A DNA stretch of 55,510 nucleotides from Nocardioides sp. (GCF_014360585.1 NZ_JACIXG010000030.1:1-55510), one strand, 5' to 3'. Positions 7,456-16,213 are shown, counted from the first letter of the stretch. The notes: generated from the sequence alone by a model not told the origin. Translations and numbers: made by a program.

Positions 7456-8703
7456 ATGAACTCAGCCGCTCGCCCCTCTTCGCCGCGCCGAGTCGCCGTC
7501 ATCGGCGCCGGCATGGTCGGTCTGTCCACCGCGTGGTATCTCCAGGAGTCCGGTGTCGATGTCACCGTCGTCGATCGCGACGGCGTCGCTGCCGGGTCGA
7601 GCTGGGGCAACGCCGGCTGGCTGACGCCGAGCATCGCGGTGCCCCTTCCCGAGCCGTCGGTCCTGCAGTACGGCCTGCGCGCGGTCCTCAGCCCGTCGTC
7701 ACCGGTCTACGTGCCGCCCACCGCGAACCCTCGGCTCCTGCGCTTCCTCGCCCAGTTCGCCCGCAACTGCACCCCGGCGCGCTGGCAGCAGGCGATGCGG
7801 GCGCTGATCCCGCTCAACAACGACGCACTGGCTGCGTACGACGAGCTCGAACGGGGTGGGGTCGAGGCGCGGACCCAGGCGGCGAGCCCGTTCACCGCCG
7901 CGTTCCGGAGCGTCGAGGACAGCCGCGCGCTGCTGGACGAGTTCGAGCACATCGAAGCGTGCGGTCAGCGGGTGGACTTCGAGGTGGTCGACGGTGACCG
8001 GGCCCGGGCCGAGGAGCCCGCCCTGGCCGGAAGCATCGCGACCGCCATCCGGATCCACGGTGAGCGGTTCATCGATCCCGCCGCGTACGTGCACGCGATC
8101 GCGGACTCGGTGCAGAAGCGGGGCGGACGGCTGGTGACCGGGACCCCGGTCGAGGAGATCCGGTCGAGCGAACGCGAGGTCGTCATCGCCGGCGAGCCAT
8201 ATGACGCGGTCGTCGTCGCGACCGGTGCCTGGATCGGCGCCCACGGGCGGCAGTTCGGGGTTCGGCGCATCGTCCAGGCCGGCCGCGGCTACTCGTTCAC
8301 GGTGAAGGTCGACGACGTCCCGCGCGGTCCGGTCTACTTCCCGACCCAGCGGCTGGCATGCACTCCGGTCGGCGACCGACTGCGGATCGCCGGCATGATG
8401 GAGTTCCGCGACGCCGACGCACCGCGCGACCCGCGCCGGATCGACGCTCTCATGGGGGCGGCCCGGACCATGCTCGCGGGAGCGCACCTGGACCAGCGCG
8501 AGGACGAGTGGGTCGGCGCGCGGCCCTGCACCTCCGACGGCCTGCCTCTGATCGGCGCCTCCCGGGACCCGCGGGTCTTCATCGCCGGAGGTCACGGGAT
8601 GTGGGGCGTGACCCTCGGCCCGGTGACCGGACGGCTGCTGGCCGAGCAGATCGTCTCCGGCGTACGCCCCGAGCAGCTCCGCGCCGTCGACCCGTTGCGC
8701 TGA
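7456..8703 (+). CDS. FAD-dependent amine oxidoreductase, D-amino-acid dehydrogenase (DadA)-like
   Basis: A 415-residue flavoprotein of the DAO superfamily. The N-terminus has the FAD-binding Rossmann motif VAVIGAGMVGLSTAW, then SSWGNAGWLTPS typical of DadA, and near the C-terminus GLPLIG and GHGMWGVTLGP, which complete the FAD site. It probably oxidises a D-amino or secondary amino acid to the keto acid plus ammonia. The frame is open 17 codons further upstream, but MNSAARPSS is preferred because the Rossmann fold follows directly. A PucR/CdaR-type regulator is convergent and overlaps it antisense. Confidence 0.83.
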   Translation: MNSAARPSSPRRVAVIGAGMVGLSTAWYLQESGVDVTVVDRDGVAAGSSWGNAGWLTPSIAVPLPEPSVLQYGLRAVLSPSSPVYVPPTANPRLLRFLAQFARNCTPARWQQAMRALIPLNNDALAAYDELERGGVEARTQAASPFTAAFRSVEDSRALLDEFEHIEACGQRVDFEVVDGDRARAEEPALAGSIATAIRIHGERFIDPAAYVHAIADSVQKRGGRLVTGTPVEEIRSSEREVVIAGEPYDAVVVATGAWIGAHGRQFGVRRIVQAGRGYSFTVKVDDVPRGPVYFPTQRLACTPVGDRLRIAGMMEFRDADAPRDPRRIDALMGAARTMLAGAHLDQREDEWVGARPCTSDGLPLIGASRDPRVFIAGGHGMWGVTLGPVTGRLLAEQIVSGVRPEQLRAVDPLR

Positions 8704-10320
8704 GCGCGATTCATCCTTCGCGGCCTCTCGCGCTCGCAGTCGGGCGATCTCCAGACGGAGCGCGAGCCGCTGCTCGGGGTCCTCGAGGTCGATCGGGCAC
8801 AGCGCGACGATGCGGGCCGCCCGGTTCCTGACGGTGTTCGGATGCACCCCGAGCGATCGGGCGGCCCGCTTCGGCTCGGCCCAGAAGTCGATCATCGCCT
8901 CGAGCGTGTCGATCAGGAAGGTTGCGCCGTCGTCGTCGAGCAGCTCCCTGAGCGGCGATACGAACGGACGGCTCTCCTGTCCGTGAACCGCCCGCGCCAG
9001 CACGACCGACGGCCACCCCTCGGCGACGGTGACGACAGAAGCGCCGTCGCCTCCGGCAGCGGCGAGCTCCGCGGCGGTCGACCGCGAGTCCTCGAGCTCG
9101 CGTGGAGTGGCGACGACGGTGCCCACGTACATCCGCACCTCGGCGTTCGTCCGGCCCTCGCCACGGACCAGGTCGGCGAGCCAACCATCCGCTCCAGGAC
9201 CTGAGGCTCCGTCGCGGAGGACGGCGTAGACGTGGTCGTCGAGATCGGCGACCACCGGTCTACGCCAGCCACGTCGGCGGCAGAGCGCCTGCCACAGCTG
9301 ACAGCGGGCCTCCGCCTGCAGGTCTGCCGGACCGGCAAGGACAGCCACCCGCCACGGCCCGTCCTCGAGCCACTCCGGCTGCTCGGTCGCCGCCCCGCGC
9401 ACCACGGACCGGACCTGGTCGAGCTGGACCTGCTGGTGGAGCTCGGCCTGCGTACGCAGCCTGAGCAGGGAGAGGGCGACGAGCTCGGTGGCCGCGTCCA
9501 GCTCACGTTCGTGCCCGGGCGAGAGCGGGTTCGCGGGGATCGCCCAGATCGATCCCAGCCACTCACCGCCGGCACGGACCGGGACGACGTAGCGCGCCTT
9601 GACACCGCCAGCGCCTGCGGGCACGAAGAAGGGGGCGTCGGACCGTGCCATCCGTCGGAAGACCCCCAGCGAGCGGAAGTGGTCGCGCACCTCGCGGGGC
9701 ACCCGGCGGCCGACGATGGTCGCTGTCCGGGCATCGTCGATGTCGGACTGGCCACGGGAGTAGGCCAGGACGTGCGAGCTCGCGTCCTCGATCGTCACCG
9801 GAGCGTCCAGCAGGGAGCTGATCCGGTCGGCGACGTCGAAGAGATCGTCGTGGAGGTGGTCGGCCGACCCTCGTGCGGGCGCCGAGGAGGTTTCGATGGC
9901 CGAGCGGACGACTGCGAGCACCGAGCTCAGCGACGCCCCCTCGACCATCCCGAGCAACGGCAGACCGGCCTCGGCGCACCGCCGGGCGACGTCTGCGTCG
10001 TCAGCCAGCGAGCGACGCAGGAGCAGGCCCGAGGCCTCGGCGCAGGCCGAGATGATCGCCAGCACCTGTCCCGCCTCGGTGGCCCCGACCACCGTCACCA
10101 GCTCGCCACGTCCTGCCGCCGCCTCTTCGCCGACCTCGGTGATCTCCAGCCCGAAGACCGGTCGAGGCTCACCCGCCACGACGACCTCGACGAACCCTCG
10201 AGGCAGGGCGTCGGCCAGGCCAGCGGCAGTGATCACAGCGCCACTGTGCCACGGCCCGCCGCGCCCGCCTCCTGTGACATCGACACAGGCAAAGCCGTCC
10301 GGATTGCACTCGTGCACCAT
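7699..10320 (-). CDS. PucR/CdaR-type transcriptional regulator with an abnormally long antisense tail
   Basis: The first about 540 residues form a complete PucR/CdaR-type activator: an N-terminal PucR-like region, a central GAF-like region (near DAPVTIEDASSHVLAYSRG) and a C-terminal HTH_30 domain (NTVRNRAARIVAL, then DLEDPEQRLALRLEIARLR). Family members end soon after this helix-turn-helix. Here no stop occurs in frame until 7699, so the protein would gain about 335 residues antisense to the DadA-like gene. In another frame a TGA (8711-8713) lies eight bases beyond that gene's stop. The start used has GGTGAGAGG upstream; an in-frame GTG at 10236 is an alternative. It may sense amines or purines and control the neighbouring oxidase. 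Confidence 0.72.
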   Translation of the reverse strand: MVHECNPDGFACVDVTGGGRGGPWHSGAVITAAGLADALPRGFVEVVVAGEPRPVFGLEITEVGEEAAAGRGELVTVVGATEAGQVLAIISACAEASGLLLRRSLADDADVARRCAEAGLPLLGMVEGASLSSVLAVVRSAIETSSAPARGSADHLHDDLFDVADRISSLLDAPVTIEDASSHVLAYSRGQSDIDDARTATIVGRRVPREVRDHFRSLGVFRRMARSDAPFFVPAGAGGVKARYVVPVRAGGEWLGSIWAIPANPLSPGHERELDAATELVALSLLRLRTQAELHQQVQLDQVRSVVRGAATEQPEWLEDGPWRVAVLAGPADLQAEARCQLWQALCRRRGWRRPVVADLDDHVYAVLRDGASGPGADGWLADLVRGEGRTNAEVRMYVGTVVATPRELEDSRSTAAELAAAGGDGASVVTVAEGWPSVVLARAVHGQESRPFVSPLRELLDDDGATFLIDTLEAMIDFWAEPKRAARSLGVHPNTVRNRAARIVALCPIDLEDPEQRLALRLEIARLRAREAAKDESRSAQRVDGAELLGAYAGDDLLGQQPSGHRAEGHAPHPVTSGDEDPRVPGGADQRQAVGGAGPRADPLVLALVQVRSREHGPGRPHESVDPARVARCVGVAELHHAGDPQSVADRSACQPLGREVDRTARDVVDLHRERVAAAGLDDAPNPELPPVGADPGTGRDDDRVIWLAGDDDLAFARPDLLDRGPGHQPSAPLLHRVRDRVHVRGGIDEPLTVDPDGGRDASGQGGLLGPGPVTVDHLEVHPLTARFDVLELVQQRAAVLDAPERGGERARRLGPRLDPTPFELVVRSQCVVVERDQRPHRLLPARRGAVAGELGEEAQEPRVRGGRHVDR

Positions 10321-10462
10321 GCCGTACCTCTCACCTTTCAGGTCCTCGCTCAGCACGTACTCGCGGCGGGCCAGGGCGGGCGGGACGGCCGATCTGGCCG
10401 ACCCTGGTAACCCAGGTCACACGGTGGCCCTATTGCGCCACGAGCCCCGCCCCCTCAGGATG

Positions 10463-10478
10463 AGATGACCAGTCGTCT
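10463..10478. promoter_or_regulatory. Imperfect palindrome upstream of the OYE gene, candidate NemR-like operator
   Basis: AGATGAC-CA-GTCGTCT has six of seven matched pairs and lies just before the AGAGGAG ribosome site of the OYE gene. A TetR repressor of NemR type is the last gene of the same operon and could bind here. Confidence 0.4.
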
Positions 10479-10493
10479 TAAGAGGAGCGTCCC

Positions 10494-11747
10494 TTGTCTC
10501 TCGATCGCGCACCGACCACCGCCCTGGCCCGCCCGTTGACACTGCCCAACGGCGTCGTCGTCCCCAACCGGCTGGCCAAGGCCGCGATGTCGGAGTGCCT
10601 GGGCGACACGCGACACTCACCGACCGAACGCCTGCCGACGCTCTACCGGCACTGGGCGGAGGGCGGGGCCGGCCTCGTCCTCACCGGCAACGTCATGGTC
10701 GACCGCCGCGCCATCGGCGAGGTGGGCAACGTCGCGGTGGAGGACGACCGTGACCTCCCGCTCCTCCAACAGTGGGCCACCGCGGCCGGATCGGGTGGGG
10801 CGGTCACCCTGGCCCAGCTCAACCACCCCGGACGCCAGGTCCTGCTGGGGGTCGGCAACCACCCGGTGGCTCCGTCACCGGTGCGGGTCACCGGCGCCGC
10901 CGGCGTCTTCCGTACGCCCCGCGAGCTGTCGTCCGCAGACATCGAGTCGATCATCGAGCGCTTCGCCCGGACAGCCGGCGTCATGGTCCGCGCGGGGTTC
11001 GGTGGTGTGCAGATCCATGCTGCCCACGGCTACCTGGTCAACCAGTTCCTCTCGCCCCTCACCAACCAGCGCACCGACAGGTGGGGCGGTGACCTGGAGG
11101 GTCGCAGCCGCTTCCTGATCGAGGTCGTGCGCGCCGTACGGGCCGAGGTCGGCGCTGGCGCGGTGCTCGCCGTGAAGCTCAACTCGGCTGACTTCCAGCG
11201 AGGCGGCTTCGACAACCATGACGCGGAGGCCGTGCTCGGCTGGCTCGAGGAGGAGCGCGTCGACCTCGTCGAGATCTCGGGCGGCAACTACGAGTCGACC
11301 GCCTTCATGGGCGTCCCCGCAGAGCCGGTCGCCGCGTCGACGCGCGCTCGCGAGGCGTACTTCCTCGACTTCGCGGAGAAGGTGCGCGGCCGGTTGAGCG
11401 TGCCGCTGATGCTGACCGGAGGCTTCCGGACCGCCGCAGGGATGGCGGAGGCGCTCGAGTCCGGCGCCGTCGACATCGTCGGCCTGGCGAGGCCCACGGC
11501 GCTGGAGCCGGACCTGCCCCGGCGTCTGCTCGACGGCAGCGCCGAGGCGACCACCAGGACACCGCGCCAGCTCGGCATCCGTAGGTTCGACGGTATGGCG
11601 AACCTGCTCTGGCACACGGTCCAGCTCCAGCGCATGGGGCGTGGCCTGCCACCGGCCCCGGACCGCCATCCCCTGATCAACCTGGCGGACTACTCCCGTC
11701 ACTACGCCCCGTACCTGCTCAACCGCCTGTCTGGCGCATCCCGATGA
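10494..11747 (+). CDS. NADH:flavin oxidoreductase, old yellow enzyme family
   Basis: A 417-residue FMN-dependent TIM-barrel ene-reductase. Motifs include the N-terminal strand PNRLAKAAMSE, TLAQLNHPGRQ, GGVQIHAAHGYLVNQFLSP with the substrate-binding histidines, the phosphate-binding region MLTGGFRT, and VGLARPTALEPDLP. Old yellow enzymes reduce the C=C bond of electrophilic enones and nitro compounds with NAD(P)H. It starts at TTG, six bases after AGAGGAG. It heads an operon with a protein of unknown function and a NemR-like regulator, suggesting electrophile detoxification or catabolism of an unsaturated compound. Confidence 0.88.
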   Translation: MSLDRAPTTALARPLTLPNGVVVPNRLAKAAMSECLGDTRHSPTERLPTLYRHWAEGGAGLVLTGNVMVDRRAIGEVGNVAVEDDRDLPLLQQWATAAGSGGAVTLAQLNHPGRQVLLGVGNHPVAPSPVRVTGAAGVFRTPRELSSADIESIIERFARTAGVMVRAGFGGVQIHAAHGYLVNQFLSPLTNQRTDRWGGDLEGRSRFLIEVVRAVRAEVGAGAVLAVKLNSADFQRGGFDNHDAEAVLGWLEEERVDLVEISGGNYESTAFMGVPAEPVAASTRAREAYFLDFAEKVRGRLSVPLMLTGGFRTAAGMAEALESGAVDIVGLARPTALEPDLPRRLLDGSAEATTRTPRQLGIRRFDGMANLLWHTVQLQRMGRGLPPAPDRHPLINLADYSRHYAPYLLNRLSGASR

Positions 11748-11779
11748 GCGTCAGCTCGCCCACCACCGGAAGGACGCAC

Positions 11780-12850
11780 ATGTCGCTCGAGGAACTCCGC
11801 CACAAGGCCCTGGCCGCCTTCATGGCCCGGGTGCTCAACATCCACGCGGAGGAGGACGTCGTTCCGCGCGGTGGGTTGCTGCAGCCGCATCACGAAGGGC
11901 GGCGCTACTCGATGTTCCACTACAACGTGGTCATCCCCGACCTTCCGGAGCCGCACCGTTTCCTCGCGTGCGCGGTGCTGGCCGGCCGCACCGGCACGCT
12001 GGTCTTCGACGACGATCCCGTGGTGGCCGGAACGCCCCGCAACACCGCGACGCTGGCTCTCGGCACCGCCGCGACGGCGCCGGACGGGTTCCACGTCTAC
12101 GACATGCGCACCGACTGCGACCTCGCACCGGACGGGTCGCACCTTCAGTTCGGTCAGGAGCTGATCATCACCGGGACGTTCCCGGACTTCCACGTGGTCG
12201 TGCACCAGGGCGACCTCACGCTCGACCTCCGGGCCACGTGCACCGACCAGATCACCTCGTTCATCCGGAGCGCTGTCTACGACCACGTCGGCTACCCCGC
12301 CCGCTACGAGGGCGAGCTGACCTGGCAGGGCGAGACCCGACCCGTCTCCGGAGTGCTGTCCCTGGAGTACGCCCGCGCCGCGAGCCTCGCCGGGTTCCGC
12401 GATCGGGTGGTCCCGCCGCGGCTCAAGCTGCCGTGGAACCTCTTCACCTACCACGTGATCAAGACCAGCCCCGACACCCTGCTCATGCTCGCCAGCTGTG
12501 AGGCCTGGGGCGAGCACCTCAGCACGACGGCGTACCTCAAGCAGGTCGACGGCGCCTCTGAGCGGCACCTGCGCAACGTCGAGTTCGACGTGCTGTCCTA
12601 CCGCGACGAGGAGCAGGTGGCGCCCGACGGCCGGCGCATGAAGGTGCCCGAGCGCTTCCGGTGGCGGATCCTCGACGAGGACGGCGCACCCAGCACGGAG
12701 ATCGTCGGGAGCGTGGACACCGAGCTCATCTACGGTCTGGGCCGGGGCTGGATCGGCGGCTACTTCTACGAGGGGCACCACGAGGGCGAGGCGGTCTCCG
12801 GTGACGCCTACTTCGAGTACGTCGATGTCCCGACGTCCGCCGGCGCCTGA
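11780..12850 (+). CDS. Conserved protein of unknown function in the OYE operon
   Basis: A 356-residue protein without a signal peptide or membrane helix. I do not recognise a catalytic motif. It is rich in predicted beta strands, with many aromatic residues (RRYSMFHYNVVIPD, GYFYEGHHEGEA), reminiscent of lipocalin- or AttH-like hydroxysteroid-binding domains, and it may belong to a DUF of that type. GGAAGGA lies before the ATG used; an upstream ATG overlaps the OYE stop codon (ATGA) and would add 12 residues. Its place between an ene-reductase and its regulator suggests handling of the same hydrophobic substrate. Confidence 0.7.
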   Translation: MSLEELRHKALAAFMARVLNIHAEEDVVPRGGLLQPHHEGRRYSMFHYNVVIPDLPEPHRFLACAVLAGRTGTLVFDDDPVVAGTPRNTATLALGTAATAPDGFHVYDMRTDCDLAPDGSHLQFGQELIITGTFPDFHVVVHQGDLTLDLRATCTDQITSFIRSAVYDHVGYPARYEGELTWQGETRPVSGVLSLEYARAASLAGFRDRVVPPRLKLPWNLFTYHVIKTSPDTLLMLASCEAWGEHLSTTAYLKQVDGASERHLRNVEFDVLSYRDEEQVAPDGRRMKVPERFRWRILDEDGAPSTEIVGSVDTELIYGLGRGWIGGYFYEGHHEGEAVSGDAYFEYVDVPTSAGA

Positions 12851-12883
12851 ACCGGCCGCCGGGGCAGTGGCAGGATCTTCGTC

Positions 12884-13465
12884 ATGAGCACGGCTACAGT
12901 TCGCGAACGCATCCTGGCCTCAGGACTGGACCTCTTCCACGCGCACGGCTTCCACGGCACCAGCGTCAACGACATCACGCAGGCCGCGGGGGTGCCGAAG
13001 GGCTCGTTCTACAACCACTTCGCCAGCAAGGAGGCGCTGGCCGTCGCGGCGGTCACGAAGTACGCGTTCGAGGCGCCGCTGCCGCTGCTCACCGACCCGA
13101 GCGTCGGCGGCCCCGCCGCGAGGATCACCGCGCACTTCGAGGCCCTGCGCGAGACCTTCGTGGCGTCGGGGCGGACGCGGGGGTGCCTGATGGGGAACCT
13201 GTCGGCGGAGATCGCCGACCACAGTCCCAGCGCTCGCGAGACCCTCACAGTCATCTTCGACGGCTGGACGGAGATCCTGGCCGGCGTACTCGAGGAGATC
13301 CGGGCCGGCGGTCAGCCGTTGCCCGATGAGCCGCAGGTCCTCGCGGAGGTCCTCGTCAACGCCTGGGAGGGTGCTCTGCTGCGGGCCCGCGCGACGCAGA
13401 CCGACCAGCCGCTGGATGCCTTCTTCGGCACCGTTCTCGGCCGCTTGGTCCTGTCCTGTCGGTAG
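12884..13465 (+). CDS. TetR family regulator, NemR/AcuR-like
   Basis: A 193-residue TetR repressor. The DNA-binding part is ERILASGLDLFHAHGFHGTSV, continuing with ITQAAGVPKGSFYNHFASKEAL. The ligand domain contains GCLMGNLSAEIADHS, the conserved block of the NemR/AcuR group in which the cysteine is the redox- or electrophile-sensing residue in E. coli NemR. It follows an OYE gene, as NemR is linked to NemA in E. coli. It probably represses this operon until an electrophile modifies the cysteine; sensing is inferred. Confidence 0.87.
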   Translation: MSTATVRERILASGLDLFHAHGFHGTSVNDITQAAGVPKGSFYNHFASKEALAVAAVTKYAFEAPLPLLTDPSVGGPAARITAHFEALRETFVASGRTRGCLMGNLSAEIADHSPSARETLTVIFDGWTEILAGVLEEIRAGGQPLPDEPQVLAEVLVNAWEGALLRARATQTDQPLDAFFGTVLGRLVLSCR

Positions 13466-13593
13466 TGATCCCGGTACGCGGTGGGTGAAGCGCCCACCAC
13501 AGACAGACGCTCAGGACCAGCACCGGTCAGCCACCCCAGCCGTGAGCCTGCGACGTCCCGAGATTCGGCTCACATCCGCTGCCTCCAGGCTGG

Positions 13594-13995
13594 TCACAGA
13601 GCTGCGATGAGCGCGCGGCAGGCCTCCTCGCACCGGCGGCACGCCTCGGCGCAGATCTTGCAGTGCTCGTGCATCTCCGCATGCTGCGCGCACTCGTCGC
13701 CACATGCCTTGCACACGGCCGCGCAGGCCTCCAGGAATGCTCGGGTGATGTTCGCATCGAACCCGGTGTGCCGTGACAGCGCCTTGCCGGTGGCGAGGCA
13801 GATGTCGGCACAGTCGAGGTTGGTACGGATGCACTTCGTCAGGTCGGCGACCGTGTCCTCACTCAGACACGCGTCCGCGCACGCCGTGCAGACCTGACCG
13901 CACTCGAAGCACGCGGCGATGCACTCGGCCAGCTGGTCCTTGTCGAGGCCACCGAGGCCCTTCGGGTGGCTCTCCAGCATCTTCGACAGGGTCAT
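13594..13995 (-). CDS. Four-helix-bundle copper-binding protein (DUF326/Csp-like)
   Basis: A 133-residue helical protein with many cysteines in CxxxC and CxxC spacing (CIAACFECGQVCTACADAC, CADIC, CAAVCKACGDECAQH, CKICAEACRRCEEAC). That pattern lines a four-helix bundle with thiolates, as in the copper storage proteins that hold many Cu(I) ions. No signal peptide is seen, so it would be cytosolic like Csp3. GGAGGAG precedes the ATG. Copper storage is a family-level inference; other soft metals are possible. Confidence 0.85.
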   Translation of the reverse strand: MTLSKMLESHPKGLGGLDKDQLAECIAACFECGQVCTACADACLSEDTVADLTKCIRTNLDCADICLATGKALSRHTGFDANITRAFLEACAAVCKACGDECAQHAEMHEHCKICAEACRRCEEACRALIAAL

Positions 13996-14292
13996 GACTC
14001 ACTCCTCCGTCCACGGCGCGGGGGCGCCTCGCTGCGACTGGGGACCGCGCCGTCGAGTGGACCGGTACCCGAGGAGAGGGCAAGCACACGTTCGCGTGAG
14101 GAACGGGTCGGCCGATGTCGCTGCTCCTCGGCGAGCCACTCGTGAAGGCGTCGGAGCGATCACCAGCCGGTGAGCTGAACGCTGGCGCCCGCATGGCCGA
14201 CGCCGTTCACGGGTACGAATTGGTCGAGGCGATCAACAGCACAAACGACAAGCGAACGCGGAAGGCACGCTCCCGACCGTGAGGAGACGAGC

Positions 14293-14571
14293 ATGGGCTC
14301 GAAGTCCCACACCACGACCGACCACGACGAGATTCGTACGTGGGTCGAGCAGCACGACGGAACGCCGGCGACTGTCGCCGGCACCGGAGGCGACTCGGAG
14401 CCAGGAGTTCTTCGGATCGACTTCCCCAGCGGCGCGGGGCAGGACCGGCTCGACCACGTCAGCTGGGAGGACTGGTTCGCGAAGTTCGAAGAGGAGAAAC
14501 TCTCGTTCCTCTACCAGGAGGAGAAGGCCGACGGCGACGACAGCACCTTTTTCAAACTGGTCAGTCGCTAG
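14293..14571 (+). CDS. Small conserved acidic protein of unknown function
   Basis: A 92-residue acidic protein. It has the pattern TTTDHDEIRTWVEQHDGTP, then GVLRIDFP and SWEDWFAKFEEEKLSFLYQE, ending KLVSR. Similar short proteins occur widely in bacteria and are sometimes mislabelled as a glucan branching enzyme fragment; no such domain is present. GAGGAGA lies six bases before the ATG. Such genes often accompany general-stress genes, which would suit the copper-storage and NTF2-like neighbours. Function unknown. Confidence 0.78.
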   Translation: MGSKSHTTTDHDEIRTWVEQHDGTPATVAGTGGDSEPGVLRIDFPSGAGQDRLDHVSWEDWFAKFEEEKLSFLYQEEKADGDDSTFFKLVSR

Positions 14572-14656
14572 CCGAGTTTCTATTCCTCGCTCCGTCACTG
14601 CTCGGCGAAGACGCCTCGAATCGATCTGAGGCCGCCGAGCCCATGGGGGAAGTACC

Positions 14657-15043
14657 GTGATCAGGATGGGAGAACATCACGTCGCGCGTGACACCAGGAA
14701 GGTTCTCGAGTCGCACTTGCGCCGTCGCAGCAACGGCGACCTGGAGTCCGACCTGGCCGAGAACTACGCGGACGACGTGGTGCTGCTGTCATCGGAGGGT
14801 GTGCATCACGGCCATGACGGCGTCCGACTGCTCGCCACTATTCTCGGGAGCTACGTCAGCTCCGCCGACTACCACTACCAGCAACTGCTGGTCGAGGGCG
14901 AGGTCGGAATGCTCCAGTGGTCCGCCTCCGGTGCCGGCGTCCGCATCCACGATGGCGCCGACAGCTACGTTGTGCGCGGTGGGCTCATCGTGGCGCAGAC
15001 CATTCACTACTCGACGCGGCCCACTGACGACACATCCAACTGA
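14657..15043 (+). CDS. NTF2-like (SnoaL-type) domain protein
   Basis: A 128-residue protein with the cone-shaped NTF2-like pattern: an N-terminal helix (VLESHLRRRSNGDLESDLAE), NYADDVVLLSSEGVHHGHDGV and strands ending GGLIVAQTIHYS. SnoaL-like members bind or isomerise small hydrophobic ligands, but no catalytic dyad can be assigned here. The GTG used has GGGGAAG just upstream; an ATG three codons later is the alternative. It lies in a loose same-strand cluster with the small acidic protein and the potassium channel. Confidence 0.72.
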   Translation: MIRMGEHHVARDTRKVLESHLRRRSNGDLESDLAENYADDVVLLSSEGVHHGHDGVRLLATILGSYVSSADYHYQQLLVEGEVGMLQWSASGAGVRIHDGADSYVVRGGLIVAQTIHYSTRPTDDTSN

Positions 15044-15148
15044 GCCCAGGGGAAACGAAGAGATCAGCGTCTTCGACGACGTCGGCTGCGTCGGGGGACA
15101 GAGCGCCGGTGGCCTGTCTGGGCCATCGCCGTCGCTTAGGAGATGGCC

Positions 15149-16213
15149 GTGCTCGATTCGTTGGTCATCGCGGCGGGTGTGCTGACCATTCTGACGGTGT
15201 TCCTCGATGCCGCCATGACGACCCTGACGGTGTCTACGGCTGCCGGACCGCTGACGAGCCACGTGCTGCCGACAATGTGGAGAGTGCTGCTACGGATCGC
15301 CGGACAGGGTCGCCGGCGCGCACTCCTCTCGCCCGCCGGCGCCGTGCTGCTCCTCACCACCGTCCTGATCTGGGTGGCCGGGCTGTGGGGCGGTTGGTGG
15401 CTGATCTTTCTGGGGGCCGACACCGTCGAGCAGTCGACCACCGGGCGGCCAGCGGGGTTCTGGGACGCGGGCTACTTCAGCGGGATGACAGTGATCACGC
15501 TCGGGACCGGCGACTTCGTCGCGGACTCGACCGGTTGGCGGGTCCTCTCCGCCGTCGCCAGCTTCACCGGCCTCTTCCTGGTGACCCTGGCCATCACCTA
15601 CCTGGTCTCGGTGCTCTCCGCCGTGGTCGCCCGCCGAGCACTGGCCATCCACGTCCGAGGCTTGGGCCTGTCCGCCGAAGACATGGTGACCAGGGGATGG
15701 GCCGGATCTGGTTACAGCCCGATGTTCGAACAGCAGCTCATCGCCCTGACCCCGATTGTGGCGACCGGCGCCGGTCAACACCTCGCCTATCCGGTGCTGC
15801 ACTACTTTCACGCCACCAAGCCGGCGCTGTCGGCGCCACTGGCCTTGGCCAGCCTGAGTGACGCGCTTCTCCTCGCCGGCGAACTGACAGCCCCCTCAGC
15901 CCGTCCGGACCCCGCGTCCGTCAAGGCTCTGACCTACGCCATGGACCAGTATCTCGACGCAGCAGGCGAGGTGGCTTGGCTACCGGAGCAACCCGCGCCT
16001 CCGCCGCCGTCGACCCGCGGGCTCGAGGAGCATGGCATCCCGCTCGCCGACGCCCGAGAACGGGAGATGGCCATCGCACACGCGACACGTCGACGCACCA
16101 GCCTGCACAGGCTCGTGGCCGGCGACGGGTGGACGTGGGACCCCGCAGAAAAGGACGAAACCCCGGATCCGAAGACCCGGGGCCAGTCACAACGTGCGCG
16201 AGGGGGGAGTTGA
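15149..16213 (+). CDS. Two-pore-helix potassium channel family protein
   Basis: A membrane protein of about 354 residues. Two or three N-terminal hydrophobic segments surround an ion-channel pore loop with YFSGMTVITLGTGDFVADS; TLGTGD replaces the usual TVGYGD filter. A further helix follows, then about 170 cytosolic residues without a recognised RCK/TrkA domain. The GTG used lies six bases after AGGAG; an ATG two codons upstream directly abuts that site. The 3' end overlaps the convergent tRNA-Leu gene by 19 bases and contains its terminator. Confidence 0.78.
   Translation: MLDSLVIAAGVLTILTVFLDAAMTTLTVSTAAGPLTSHVLPTMWRVLLRIAGQGRRRALLSPAGAVLLLTTVLIWVAGLWGGWWLIFLGADTVEQSTTGRPAGFWDAGYFSGMTVITLGTGDFVADSTGWRVLSAVASFTGLFLVTLAITYLVSVLSAVVARRALAIHVRGLGLSAEDMVTRGWAGSGYSPMFEQQLIALTPIVATGAGQHLAYPVLHYFHATKPALSAPLALASLSDALLLAGELTAPSARPDPASVKALTYAMDQYLDAAGEVAWLPEQPAPPPPSTRGLEEHGIPLADAREREMAIAHATRRRTSLHRLVAGDGWTWDPAEKDETPDPKTRGQSQRARGGS
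16161..16182 (-). terminator. Terminator of tRNA-Leu
   Basis: Read on the minus strand, a CCCCGG/CCGGGG stem is followed by a T-rich run (TTTCGTCCTTTT). It lies within the last codons of the convergent channel gene. Confidence 0.65.
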
